Shown here in pieces: positions 45,125 to 56,802 of a stretch of 64,000 nucleotides of DNA; positions within the stretch are counted from its first letter, which is position 1; each line of letters starts with the position of its first letter. The stretch comes from Microstegium vimineum. Taxonomy: Eukaryota > Streptophyta > Magnoliopsida > Poales > Poaceae. Made by a program: the position numbers and the translations under genes. The DNA is taken from the NCBI GenBank assembly GCA_022036555.1, contig CM039121.1, positions 45,285,847-45,349,846 of the forward strand, read 5' to 3'. Under the pieces are notes generated by a model. That model was given only the letters and a program-made list of their open reading frames with translations. It was not told the origin of the DNA and did not search any database.

Positions 45125-45130
45125 ATACTA

Positions 45131-46927
45131 TGTCATCAGTAGGTGGCCATGAGATGTCCCCCTCCGTCCGAGTCATGTGGCGCCAACTTGAAAATGTGCG
45201 GGATGGCGCACAACGGCCGAGTTGGCGGCGTACCTGATGTCTGATGAGTCTCTCACGCCATGATGTCTGGTGTCACGTCCGTGTGGGATTGCACACATGG
45301 CGTGAACCTCTAACCTCGTTTGTTATATTTTGTTGACTGAATAAAGGAGAAAACATTGCTCAGTTCCGTGACACCACATTAAAGTCTTCCTAATTTTATT
45401 TCTGGGTTCTTGACTGAAATGAAATTGTGACCTTGAATGAAATGAGACCATTGCTCAATTCCATGATCTTGGCGGGCAGCAATGTTGATGTCGCTGAAGA
45501 CGCCTGCCTGTGAACCCAGCTGAACATCTGAAACGTGTCAGATCAGGGTGTATGAGAAGGATGGAAGGGAATAAGAGAGTTGCAGCTGCTATGCTCTGTA
45601 CTGCGTGTTCATCATGCTTGCAGGCCTGCATGCATTTGTGCTTCCTAACATTTTGATGAGTTGTCGCTGCACCGAGAACCAGAACAAGTACACTTACAAG
45701 TACTGGGGTTTGTTTCACTTAACAATGACAGCAGTGTAATGTAATTACCCTGTGTGGGGCCCGTGTGATATTCAAACACACATGGGCCTCGGCCCACCAA
45801 CTGAGACAAGTTCTGGCTTCTGGGCCAGGACAGGACGTCCGGTGTTTGTTCCGGCGCACGGGACAATCCTGGCCCATGAACTCCACCCCAGACCCCGAGA
45901 AATCAGGCGGACGAAATCGTGCCGCTTCCTCGCGCGCGCGGGAGACAAACGCGGCGGCGGCGGGCACGCGGGGGAAGAGACAACAGAGCAGAGGGGAAGA
46001 GTTGAGGGGCGGCACCCGCGATGTCTTCGGAGCCGACGAGTCGCAGGCGAGCTCGGCAAGTCCGACGAGGTCGGGGCATGCGATGCAATGCAAGCTCGGC
46101 TCGGGGCCGGAGAGGAATCGCCCGCTCGAGCAGGGGTCCGAGCAGCAGCCTCGAGCAAGCGCGCAGCCAAGTAGCCGCCGGCCCGCGGCGAGCACGGTCC
46201 AGCAAGGCAGCAAGCAGCATCCCAGGCGATCGCGTCGGCGGCCGGCCGAGCATGCAGGCGAGCAGACGCTGAGGCTGAGGTAAATGTGTGCGTGCACCTT
46301 GATTGTTGGCATCGAAGTCCACGGCTAGAACCCTTGTTTGCTTGCTTCATTGCTTGCACGGCGGGCGGGGAGTGCTTGGCAGGTGTTTCACTGCTTAGAA
46401 CATGCTCGACAAAATGCCTAAACGAGCTGAAAGAGGGCACTTCATTCCATCCATTCCTCTACCTCAGTAAACATAGATGGATCATTCAATTATACAAAAA
46501 TAGGGTAGGACCATCCATCCCATCTCATTTCCAAACCAAACCTAAGTGACTCAGATTGGATTTAGTTGTTTAAGCAACATATATAGCTTTGTGCCCTTCA
46601 ATGGCCGGCCCAGCTGGCTGGCCAGAACCGCCATGCTGGACCAAGCCACCCACCTGCACCAGCATAGCATAGCATGAGCTACACCAAAACCCCTGACATG
46701 TCTAAAGGGTGTAAAGGCGTTAGATCAGAAAATTACCTTTCTGTCTGAGGTATGCGCTGTGCAGACATGTATGCACTGTGCTCCTAATTTTTTTTACATT
46801 TTGATGAATTGGCAGGGGGCAACCGGGCAACTCTGCAGCTTGTGTTTGACTGAATGCTGCAGCTTGTGTTGATGATGGCACCAAGAACTGGAACTCGTCT
46901 CGTCTGGGTACAGCTGTAGTATCTGTT
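45131..46927. other. Intergenic DNA with duplicated segments and a CpG-rich block
   Basis: 45860-46280 is CpG-rich, giving several overlapping long ORFs with no family resemblance. 45590-45800 and 46740-46925 are degenerate copies of a segment also present at 51535-51865 and 52200-52335. I recognise no gene. A short minus-strand ORF at 45455-45718 starts with a signal-peptide-like stretch (VLVSVLVLVLGAA) and two Cys, but lacks an ATG. Confidence 0.45.
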
Positions 46928-47192
46928 AATATACGTACACGCACACCACCCTACACACGCACACTATACGCGTACAAACAGTCCTACAACTACACTCAGA
47001 GCTGACAATCGCGTCCTTATAGAGATCACCGGAATAAACCGTAGATGACGGTATCCCACCACGCGTGAGAAGCTGCAGATTTTATTTGGGAACTACTGTT
47101 CCCGGTGGGAAAATCGCGAGCGAGCGCGCTCGAACTCGCGACCGGCGGCGTCCACACCCGGAGCGTCCGCCAATTGAGCTACGGCTCAGTCC
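46928..47192 (-). mobile_element. tRNA-derived SINE
   Basis: On the minus strand it begins GGGACTGAGCCGTAGCTCAA, containing an A box (TAGCTCAATTGG). A B-box-like GAGTTCGAGC follows about 40 bp on, then a tRNA-unrelated body and a GT-rich 3' end (GTGTGCGTGTGTAGG). An uninterrupted, SINE-free paralogue of the flanks lies at 51600-51800. It is not an intact tRNA gene. Confidence 0.75.
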
Positions 47193-47893
47193 CGGTTCGT
47201 GAAATGCCAATCGACCTCACTTCATGTTCAAATCTGATTTGACATGAAAGGAGAACCAAACTTCCTGATGTAGCTAGCATGTGGATTTAGTTTCAAAGAA
47301 CAAAACAAAGAGATGGTCATTTTTATTCATCCATCCAGTCATGAAGCTCGATTCATAAACACTAATTTCCTTTTTCTCTTGACTTCAGCCTGGTGGGAGA
47401 CACTCTCCAGTGCCCTGAATTCCCTAGTACATACCTGTTGACATGGGTTGAATAAATAGCAGATCGGCTTCCTAGTTGGAAGGCTTCTTTTCTTTCATCA
47501 ATATGGCAGGAAGGACTGCCATGGTTCGTTTCTGTGTTATCAGACATCCCGATTTATCAACTGATATCTATTAGAATGTGCCTAAATGGGTGATCAAAGC
47601 AATTGATAAAATCAAAAGATCCTTTATAGAACCAACGATTATTTCATCGGTGAAGCTTAACACAATGTTTAGTAGTGAGCCAATGGTAAAGCTTAGCACG
47701 ATGTTTAGTAGCGAGCCAATGCAAGAATTATTAATAGAATCATCATTTACTAAACATAGAACATGAGTGATTCTTTGTTGAGATTTTTTTACTACATATT
47801 ATATATCATCGCTTATACATCCAATTATTGCATTGCACTGATGGAACATCTGTTTACTTCAACTCTCAAGCCACTCAGATGCATGCATATGCA
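47193..47893. other. Intergenic DNA downstream of the cysteine-rich peptide gene
   Basis: 47194-47275 matches 51766-51865. Near 47650-47725 a 36-bp unit (gaagcttaacacaatgttta...) is tandemly repeated. No gene was recognised; part may be the 3' UTR. Confidence 0.4.
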
Positions 47894-48388
47894 TCAGTTG
47901 ATGACCTTGGCTGCACTTGGTGCAGAGGCACCGATGAGGTTCTTGGTGCAGTCAGCCACACACGCCTCGGCATCCCCAGCCATGGCTGAAATCCAACATT
48001 AGCAAGCAGTCAGATTGATTTCTTTCATTCATAGGAAGGAGATTATCGAACTGGAGTTCACAGCAAGCAGTCAGATTAAGTAGCAGGAAAGCTTAGTTAG
48101 CTGGCCTCACCGTCGTCAGCCATCTCCATGGAGCCGCAGAAGCCCATGAGGCAGATGTCGGGGCAGTCGAGGGGCACCGTCGTCGGAGCCGCCGGCGGCA
48201 GCATCGCGTTGATGCAGTCCTGAAAGCAGTTGGCGTTGCAGGGGTAGCGGCCCTCGGTCTTCCTGCAGTCGGTGTAGCAGTTCTGGTAGCAGCGGCAGAA
48301 CTTGGAGAGGTCCTCCACCTGCTGCTGCTGGGCTCAGCACCAGCAACATGAGCAGGCAACACGCAGCAACGCCAGCCCTGCTCGCCAT
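47894..48388 (-). pseudogene. Thionin-like cysteine-rich secreted peptide gene with a frameshift (two exons)
   Basis: Exon 1 (48388-48111) has an ATG followed by a hydrophobic signal-peptide-like stretch rich in Leu/Val/Cys. The mature region has many Cys in a CRCYQNC..CRK..PCNANC..DC pattern and later CPDICLMGFC. Exon 2 (47985-47894) adds GDAEACVADCTKN and a TGA stop. The GT-AG intron and phase (G / CC) fit. The signal and mature parts are in different frames: exon 1 has one base too many, near 48334 at the expected cleavage site. This may be a disabled gene or a sequencing error. Such small secreted peptides are often antimicrobial or reproductive; function here is inference. Confidence 0.7.
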
Positions 48389-48730
48389 ATTCTTCTCTCT
48401 GCTTCTCCGGCCAAGCGCTGCAGGCATGGATCATTATTTGTAACCAGGAGAGAAGAAAAATATTGATCAGATTGACTTCAGAGACATGAATGGATTAAGC
48501 AGTAAGACCTCTTGTTAAATTGGATCTTGTGATGGGAAAAATATTGATCACATCGACTTTTTTACTAATATATGCATATATATGATGTGAAGAATTCTAC
48601 ACATTGGCTATGAAATGTGGATACCTTCAGGCTTCAGCTGAAGGAACTGAAGAAGTGATGAGCTAGACTGCTTGAGATGTGCTAGCTTATTGCCTGTGTT
48701 GGTGCTGCATGTCGCCCCTCGATCGTGTGC

Positions 48731-48740
48731 GTATATATAG
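48731..48740 (-). promoter_or_regulatory. TATA box upstream of the cysteine-rich peptide gene
   Basis: CTATATATAC on the minus strand lies about 340 bp before the ATG. It is the only strong TATA-like site in the upstream region. Confidence 0.5.
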
Positions 48741-49128
48741 GCGGAGTCTGAGAGAGGAGCTGATGAGACGTGTGTGATTCTACCACTCGATTTGTTTGTG
48801 TGTTGACCTGAACGGCTGAACCCATGAATTCCTGCAGAAGTTTGCGCCAAGATTAGTAGGTGGTGAACTGAATTTGTCCGTGTGTCGTCTCCAGAACCAG
48901 AAGTAGCTGTTCGTCGTATCCATTTTCCTATCAATCGACGGTTACATAAGCATGCACAGAGGTCAAACTCGATCATGAGTGGGCAATGCTGGCATGCCTA
49001 TATATGTCGTAGCTTCATAGTAATGTAAAGATGTCGAGATCGTGTGGACTTTCATGGCATCGGTGCACGAAAGAAGAATGCTAGCAGCGCTAGCGTGTGA
49101 GCAAGCGCAAGCAATATTGTGTTCAGCT
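48741..49128. other. Intergenic upstream region of the cysteine-rich peptide gene
   Basis: Nothing was recognised beyond presumed promoter sequence. Short ORFs have no family resemblance. Confidence 0.35.
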
Positions 49129-50600
49129 TTAATTTGCTTGTGGTCGTATCTGTATACATGCAAGGATTTGTAGTATGTACAAATTGAATTGCTGAAGACG
49201 TGACAGAAATGTTGAAGACGCTGCAGACCCGGCCAGGTATCCAGGATGCACGCCCAACTGCCTCTTTCTTAACAGGCATTCGATCAACTGAACCAACTGC
49301 AACAGGACTTCCAACAGGTAGCGCCCGGACATCTGATTCAGATGTTACTTCCACATGCAAGCACCCCGAGCCCAACTTCTATCGGGACGCCCCAGCACAC
49401 TTGACACGATGGCACCATCCTCCGTTTCCATCCGCTCCCAGCCCAAACGTTCGCCTCGCCACCACAGGTGCACCTCCACCCCGACGTGCTGCCAATGCCA
49501 GCCTCCAGCGCGCGGCACGTCCACACCCACTGGCTCGCTATGCCCCATTCCCAATGCCCCTTGAATCTTCGAAATAAATGTGCAACACGAAACACTTGAG
49601 TACAACATACATCCAAAAACATACAGTTGCAACATATGTGGAACACGTATGCAACATCCAGATAGAGTGCTTGCAACTTGTATTGCAACATGAAAACACT
49701 TGCTGCAACAACAGCAAAAACAAATGAAAACACTTTGGAATGTACTGTTGCAAGATATCCATGGTACATGCAACATCAAGATCAAATGCTTGCAACAATA
49801 TATTTGGCATTTGGCAATTGGAAACAGATGAAACATTTCGAACAAAACGCTTGCAACATAACTGTGAAACACTTACAACATCCCTTGATCTACTTTTGCA
49901 CCATTTATGTAATTTAATTGCAATATACCCATGGATCCTATAAAATAATTGAAACATACAATAGCAACATAGGGGGAGAAGAGAGAGCTTGGCACGGGAA
50001 GCGCCATGGCCGCCAGCTAGGGTGAGAAAGGGCGCCATCAGGAGTGGGGAGTCCAGGAGGGCGCCGCACCACCTCCATGGATCTTGTCGGAGCCAAGTGG
50101 ATCTGCTCCATGGATCCCAGGAGAGGGCTGCGGGATCTGCGAGCGGAATTCCAGTGGGAAAGGACACCTGTGTGTGGGGAGGAGCGCCACCAAGATGGGG
50201 GAGGAGGACGCGGAGATAGGGTAGGAGCCACCGAGACGCGGAGTAAAACGCTGTGGTGTAGGAAGAGGACGCCGACATGGGTGAGATCGGTGGTAAGCAG
50301 GCGGTGCACACGATAGCGTGCGTGTGAGCAGCGGCATACACACGAGGAGATAAGCATGGGTGTTTTTTTTTTAATTAATAAATTTGTAGGCAACGCGGGG
50401 ATAAAGTGGCACTTACAGGAGGCGTTCGGCGATTTACTCAGCTCGCAAGTTGAACATAGGAATGCACGCCCAAGTTTGGCAAAGTACTTGCAAGGAGACC
50501 TGAACACGTACCGATGGCTCGCTGAATAGTGTAGGTAAGATTGCAAGTGTTTTAGCTTCGACATCTTGGCTACACTTAACACTATTTTTTTAAAATTTTT
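49129..50600. mobile_element. Transposon-like tract rich in TGCAACA / GAAACA words, possibly with a captured fragment
   Basis: 49570-49960 contains many short tgcaac and gaaaca words, a pattern recalled from non-autonomous DNA elements in grasses. Flanking GC-rich blocks (49380-49560 and 50000-50330) are ORF-rich but unrecognised. A minus-strand ORF at 49129-49332 (leucine-rich, VLLQLVQLIECLLRK) could be a captured gene piece. No terminal repeats could be established, so class and limits are unknown. Confidence 0.35.
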
Positions 50601-51550
50601 ATTCTATACAATGAACAAATAAAATATTGTTTTTTATTTTCTTTCGCTAGGGGTAAAACAGTCTTTTTATCCCTGGTTTAACAATCGTCATTTACGTAAA
50701 AGCAGTTTTTTTCAAAGCCATACACCTAATTCTCCGTAAAACTTTCTCATCACTTATCACCCACACGCCATTGAATTGAATCAGATCAATGGTCGCTCTC
50801 GCACCTGGCATTTCAGACGAATAACTGATTCAGCTTTTAGCCCCCACAGACAAATTCTGTCACAATTGGTACCAACTTTGTCAAACATGCATATTTTTCT
50901 TGGGTTCTGATTTTATTTTGAAGGTAAGTCTTGTGTTCTCTGAATTCTGATACGCAGCCCACCATAATTTTTTCGTTTCGATGGGCCAGGAATTGATTTC
51001 ATAGGACTTTCTCGCTTTGGTGGGCTTCAAATGGGAGCCCACGGTGAGGTCGTGGCCCAAAGCTGGAACCCACGGTGAGCTGTCTCGCTCCTGAGCGCCA
51101 CCGGCCGCCCGATTCGCGCGGGTCGCGTATCGCACGAGGGGCGGGCCGCGGTCGAAGGGGACGGAGCAGGTTTCCACGGTGGCGCCCTGAGGATACGGGC
51201 GCTCAAGCCATGTTTGCACAAGACCTGCACCGTCATTGTCTCCGACGAGGTGAACGACGGTGCTTCCAACTGCTCCAAGATCTGTTTCAACCCCATCTGC
51301 AGCGTGACCCAGATCACTGACTGTAATAAGCAAGGCGTTCATTACAGCAACCTTGCATTAATAGTTGATACAACCAGTTTTGTACTCGTTGACTTGTTTT
51401 GGTTTCGTGATTTTCTTTGTAACTTTTTTTTTGTTTCGTGATGCTTGTTGTAAAATCTTATTGTTAATAAAAGCACAGTAGGTGCTTGCACTAAAAAAAG
51501 CCAGTTTTATACTTGTTGATCTGTTGTACAGTACAGACATGTATGCTTTT
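50601..51550. other. Intergenic DNA with a short Cys-containing ORF
   Basis: On the plus strand, about 51202-51339 encodes a Cys-containing stretch (KTCTVIVSDEV, NCSKICFNPICSV) in a small ORF (51214-51441). It may be a relic of a small secreted peptide gene; no signal peptide was found. The rest shows nothing recognisable. Confidence 0.3.
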
Positions 51551-51554
51551 TTTT

Positions 51555-51556
<2 letters not shown>

Positions 51557-51614
<58 letters not shown>

Positions 51615-51621
51615 GAGAGAG
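51557..51621 (+). repeat. (GA)n microsatellite
   Basis: An almost uninterrupted AG dinucleotide run of about 28 units, with two GGAG imperfections at the distal end, follows a T9 tract. Confidence 0.97.
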
Positions 51622-53101
51622 CATGTATGCATTGTGCTTCTAAACTGGTTACACTTTCATGAATTGGCATGGACAACTGATGCCGTTGCTGTTGCAGCTT
51701 GGGTTGATGATTGCGCCCAGAACTGGAACCCATACAAGGAGAACAAGCACATTTGACAACTAGTGGTGGTTCGTGAAATTCCAATTAATCAACCTCACTT
51801 CCTGTTCAAATAATTTGCCAGAGACTGATTTGACATGAAAGGAGAACCAAACTTCCTGATGTAGCAATATATCCGTGATACTACAATATTTTTATGAACT
51901 TCTTTTGAAAACTTGATACACTTCAGACATTTTATATGAACATGGGCCGCCTTTCCTATGATGCTAAAATATTTTTCTCCTAAACATAAAACATGGAACA
52001 TGTTTGCTAAACATTTCCTTCTCCTTAGACTATATCGTTGATTTCAGATAATTTTCTCCTTGTAACCTTTTAAAAATTCAATAAAAGTGTTTTTGTTCTT
52101 AATTATTAATATAAATATCCATACCTTAATAAGAAAATGTTCCTCTACAAAATGACACAATGATCCAAATATATTCATGTGGGGTTTAGAATTTTTCGTA
52201 AACAAATACAACAGTGAAATTATACTGCGTGGGGTCCATGTGACATTCAAACACATTTTTTTTTATATAAAAGTATTCGAACAGGGTTGTGCCACGCTAG
52301 TAGTAAACCATGGGCCTCGGCCAGCAAACTCTGGGGTGGACAGGGACGGTACTGGCTTAATAAGTGTGGACTAAACTGACTGGCTATAACTTAACTGACT
52401 GGCATTCTACCGCTCTATACCATGAGTTTAATGTTGGGCTCTCTTGTTACGTTATAAATCAACCGAATACTTATACCATGGTACTCCCATTGCCTCCTAG
52501 GAGATAGGACCTCCAATGAATCACGGAGTCTCGGCACCCTAATTAATGGTGACTCGAGGAATACCTCGGTGAGGCGATTTAGGTCCCCCCACCTCTCTCG
52601 AACGGGTTTATATCCCAACTCAAGATTTGGATTACAGTCCATGTCCAATTCATTGTTCATGTCCACGTAATTAAATCTCTCCCTTACGTACCCAAAACCT
52701 CCTTGTGCTGACCTAGGTAATCGTTGCCAATGGCCGAGCTCGTCTATTTTCATGCCCAGGGCTACTATCAATTATCAAAGCATGCATATATATCACTCAC
52801 ACCGAGTCAATACATGCATCATCAGAAGAAAAAATAAGGCAAGCAACATTATGTGTGTATATTGTTCATACGGGTATCCTTTTGAATGAGGACTCAAGAA
52901 CCTTCTGGGGATGTAACACGTAAAAAAGGAACATACTTGTTAAGTAGACACAAAACTTTAGTCAACGTTTATCAATGGCTTTTATTTATCATCATGGCAT
53001 ATCAAATACAAACAGAGAACTAACTTGGAGGATGGGAAAGAGTTCTCTGAAGACATTGAAATGAGATCGGCGGGCTCCCTAGAGGAGTAACGCCGGGAGA
53101 A
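51622..53101. other. Intergenic DNA, duplicated segments, unassigned ORF
   Basis: 51622-51865 and 52200-52335 are paralogous to 46740-47275 and 45590-45800. Minus-strand ORF 52415-52771 (118 codons) is open and hydrophilic; I do not recognise it. 52800-53100 would be the LINE 2 upstream region, and no ORF1 is discernible there. Confidence 0.4.
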
Positions 53102-54166
53102 ATGAGAGCCCTATGCTGGAACTGTCGCGGAATTGGCAATCCCGCGACAATAAGAGAACTTCGCAACCTCGCGAAGGAATATGCCCCCTCGGTGCTGTGT
53201 ATTCTTGAAACACAAATTGCTAAAACCCGAGTGGAAAATTTAAGGTTTGTTTTGGGTTACGATAACAGCTTTGCTGTTAGTAGTGATGGAAGAAGTGGTG
53301 GTTTGAGGATCTTTTGGAATAATACGTTTCCGCTAAAAGTCACAAAGTACTCTCAATATCATATTGATATAGAGATATGCATAGAGGATATGGATCCGTG
53401 GAGGATTACTTTTACTTATGGTGAAGCAAATCGTGCTGAGAGAAAGAAGACCTGGAATTTACTGAAATTCATTAAGAGCCAATGTTCTTTGCCTTGGATA
53501 TGTATGGGAGATTTTAATGAAATTCTGCGACCAGAAGAACAATTTGGGCCAAATCCTAGAGAGGGTTATTTAATGCAAGGGTTTCGAGAAACAATAGATG
53601 TATGTGGGTTTTGTGATATTGGGTATATTGGATTGGACTGGACATGGGAGAAAAAGGTGACTAATAATGAATATGTCCGGGTGAGATTGGATCGTGCAAT
53701 AGCTACAACTCAATGGTGTGATATGTTTCCAATAGCTTCACAGACATTTAACTGTTGTAAAATCAGATCATTGTCCAATACTTTTATCTACAGAACGAGA
53801 GGATCAAAGAACACAATTTGCTAATAAAGGAAGGCCGTTCAGGTATGAAGTCATGTGGGAAACAAATAAAAGTTTGGCGCCACTGATTCCAGTGTGTGGA
53901 AAGATGATATGCATTGCAGCAACATCAAAGAGTTGAACCAGAAATTAAATCGACTAACAAGTGCAATTCAACAATGGAGTGCTACTTCTTTCAGTGCAGT
54001 AAGAAAGCAACTAAGAATTTTGAGAAAGAAATTAGAAGGTTCCGGACAAATCCACAGAGAAGAGGGCCTTCAAATGAAGAGAAGGAAGTAGAAGAAAAGA
54101 TTGTAATACTAAGTCTACAGGAAGAAATAATGTGGAAACAACGATCACACATCCAGTGGCTCACAG
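53102..54166 (+). mobile_element. LINE 2, endonuclease part, cut by Copia element 2
   Basis: 53102-53824 encodes an AP-like endonuclease: MRALCWNCRGIGN, CILETQ, GGLRIFWNN, CMGDFNEIL and LDWTWE, with RVRLDRAIAT at the C-terminal end. 53894-54091 continues in the same frame class with the linker to RT (ELNQKLNRLTSAIQQWS). The sequence ends at MWKQRSHIQWL, the usual approach to the RT domain, exactly where the Copia LTR starts (54167). ORF1 was not found. Confidence 0.88.
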
Positions 54167-54409
54167 TGTTAGTAAAAGTGAGACTCAGAATTGTGCTGCT
54201 AGGGCTTCCTTACCTCTAGTCTTTGTTCCCCTTTATATACAATTGAGCTCAACAAAGCTTTCGTGGGATACAAGTTTGCTTTAAGAGCATATTCCTAATG
54301 CAGTACAGTAAAACTAGTCTAAAGCAAAAGCAACTGTCCAAAAACTAGAAAAGACTAACAACTAAAGTGCAACAACTAAAGTACACTAGACGCCAAGGCT
54401 TATCTATCA
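54167..54409 (-). repeat. 3' LTR of Copia element 2
   Basis: Plus-strand termini are TGTTAGTAAA and CTATCA; it is 243 bp. A minus-strand polypurine tract (GGGGGAGAAT) lies at 54410-54419 just outside it. A TATA box (GTATATAAAG, minus, 54231-54240) lies within. The partner LTR is beyond the window. Confidence 0.75.
54231..54240 (-). promoter_or_regulatory. TATA box in Copia element 2 LTR
   Basis: GTATATAAAG on the minus strand inside the short LTR. Inferred. Confidence 0.5.
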
Positions 54410-54419
54410 ATTCTCCCCC

Positions 54420-56802
54420 TAAGCCTTGCTTCAACCAGTCTTGATGATCTTCGTGAGCCCAATCTTGCTTCTCATGGCTTCAAACTTGGTTCTTCCAAGT
54501 GACTTGGTGAGAATATCGGCAAGCTACTCATTTGTGCCAATGTGATCGGCCTTGATGCTCCCATCATCCACACAATCTCTAATGAAGTGGAACTTGGTCC
54601 TTATGTGCTTGCTCCTGTCATGGAACACTGAGTTCTTGGCAAGTGCAAGTGTCGATTTGTTGTCCACCTTCAACTCCACAATTTCCACTCTCCTTCCTAG
54701 CAAATCGGCAAGCAACCTTGATAGCCATAGTGCCTGAGTTGCTGCTGTAGTCATGGCCACATACTCATCCTCCCAACTAGAGAGTGCCACTACCTTCTGC
54801 TTGACCGATTGCCAACTGACCAAGCTGTTGCCGAGGAAGAAAAGACAGCCAGTTGTGCTCTTGCTAGAATCAATGTCTCCAGCTAGATCGGAGTCACAAT
54901 AGCCCAAGAACCTTGCCGATGAGAACCCTGCCGATGAGGACCTTGCCGATTCCGGTGCTTTGGTGAAGTGGAGGCCATAGTCAAGGGTACCAGCCAAGTA
55001 CCTGAGAATTCTCTTGACTGCCATTTGATGTTCAGTGGTTGGTCTCTCCAAGAACCTGCTCACAAATCCCACTGAAAAGGCCAGGTCTGGTCTAGTGTGG
55101 ACCAAGTACCTCAAGCTTCCAACCAATCTTCTGTATTGTGTTGGATCCACTTCTTCTACTGTGCTCTCCCTGCTCAGCCTTAATCTTTCTTCCATCGGTG
55201 TGGCAGCAGGGTTGCAATCGGCCATGCTCCCAACTCCACAATCCTCTTGGCATAGTGGCTCTGCCTCAGAGTGATCCCACTACTGCCTTGCTGCACTTCT
55301 ACTCCAAGATAGAAGCTAAGTGACCCAAGATCACTCATCTCAAAGATGGACTGCATCTCTATCTTGAAAGCCTTCACTTCCTCTTCCTTGACTCCAGTGA
55401 TGATCAAGTCATCCACATAGACTCTGACTAGTAGAACAGAGCCATTTGAGCCTCTTCTGCAGATGTCAGCTTCATGCTTGCTCTGAACGAACCCCATCTT
55501 CTTCAAGGTTGAGTTCAGCTGTGCATTCCATGCCCTGGGTGCCTGCCTCAGCCCATACAGTGCCTTGTGGAGCCGATAGACCTTGTCTTCTTCTCCTTGG
55601 ACAACAAACCCAGGTGGCTGCTGCACATAGACCTCCTCCTTGAGCTCTCCATTTAGGAATGCCGATTTGACATCCATGTGATGGACCTTCCATCCTTCTT
55701 GAGCAGCCAAGGCTAGCATCAGCCTGACTGACTCCATTCTTGCCACAGGGGCAAAAACATCCTCATAGTCAATCCCTTCTTGTTGCACAAAACCCCGAGT
55801 CACAAGCCTTTCCTTGTGCTTGATCACAGCTCCATCGACATCCTTCTTCAGCTTGAACACCCACTTCAGGGTAATTGGCCGATGACCAGCTCGGGGTGAC
55901 ACCAGCTCCCAGGTGCCATTACGCTCAATAACGCCCAACTCTTCCTTCATCGTAGCTTGCCAAGCTGGATCATCGGCAGCTTCAACGTAGGTAGTCGGCT
56001 CGCCCGAGCAGGAGAGGTTCAGCTCGGCGAACAACCTCTGAGCCAGCGGCGGGGTGGCCTCATCCCCGATGAGGTCAGTGATGCGTCGGTAGCGCGGTGG
56101 CTCACTGCCATGGTAGGCGTCCACCCTTTCTTCATCGTCCTCCGCGGGAGTCATGTGCTCGACCCGAGGACTAGAGCCGCCTGTCGTTGCCGATGGCGTC
56201 GATGCCGATGCTTACGTTGCCGATGGCGCGGCTGCCGATGGTGTGGCTGCCGATGGTGCGGCTGTCGATGGTGCCGCTGCCGATGGTCTCGATGGCGCGG
56301 CTGCCGATGGTGCGGCTACCGATGGTGCCGCTGCCGATGGTCTCGATGGCGCGACTGCCGATGGTGCCGCACCTTGTGACGGCTCCGGTGTATTGAAACG
56401 CGGTGCCGATGGTGATGGTGATGCCGATCTGGGTGCTCCAGGCACCACCTCTTCCCAGGGATACTCGACGGTGAAGTCGTTGCTGCCTTCCGCCGATGTG
56501 CTTGCCGATGCCGATGTCCAGTCCCAGCCGCGGCCCTCGTCGAACACGACATCGCGACTGATACGCACGCGCTGGGACACTGGATCGTAGACCTTGTAGG
56601 CATTCGCGCCCTCCGCATAGCCGATGAACACGCTGGCCTCGCCGCAGTCATCCAACTTGCGGAGCTGAGTCAGGCGCCTGGTGTAGGCGACACATCCAAA
56701 CACCTTGAGATGGCCCAACGTCGGCGATCGGCCATGCCATGCCTCGTAGGGGGTGATGACCTCCAGTGCACGCGTCGGGGCACGGTTCAGAAGGTGCACC
56801 GC
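54420..56802 (-). pseudogene. Copia element 2 integrase end, reverse transcriptase, RNase H
   Basis: 56212-56802: LLNRAPTRALEVITPYEAWH, VFGCVAYTRRL and a Ser-Ala-Pro-rich tail coded by a minisatellite. 55180-56154: RT with LKWVFKLKKDVDG, HHMDVKSAFLNGELKEEVYV, QPPGF, YGLRQAPRAWN and catalytic YVDD. 54524-55225: GSLRYLVHTRPDLAFSVG, GYCDSDLAGD, TKFHFIRDCV and LADILTKS. Breaks: in-frame TAA near 56212, a frameshift near 55200, and a TAG near 54524. Confidence 0.92.
56190..56370 (-). repeat. Minisatellite coding Ser-Ala-Pro repeats in Copia integrase tail
   Basis: The plus-strand unit gccgatggtgcggct and variants (gatggtctcgatggcgcg) recur about ten times between 56190 and 56370. It encodes the low-complexity linker between integrase and RT. 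Confidence 0.85.

Larger units (their letters stand above)
40771..45130 (-). mobile_element. LINE (non-LTR retrotransposon) 1, decayed
   Basis: On the minus strand it runs from an ORF1 remnant through endonuclease, reverse transcriptase and a zf-RVT region to a 3' end with C runs and a terminal A8 (plus-strand T8 at 40771-40778). ORF2 pieces lie in different frames, so several frameshifts have accumulated. The 5' limit near 45130 is approximate, and no target duplication was identified. Confidence 0.88.

Noticed and set aside
45719..46440. Long overlapping ORFs on both strands
   Set aside because: They are a result of CpG-rich composition; low-complexity Arg/Ala/Ser sequences, no start context or splice structure.
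47100..47192. tRNA gene on the minus strand
   Set aside because: A and B box-like motifs are present but no cloverleaf closes; the paralogous empty site and GT-rich tail point to a SINE.
51557..51621. Coding use of the GA repeat (Ser/Leu ORFs)
   Set aside because: It is a simple microsatellite that opens frames by chance.
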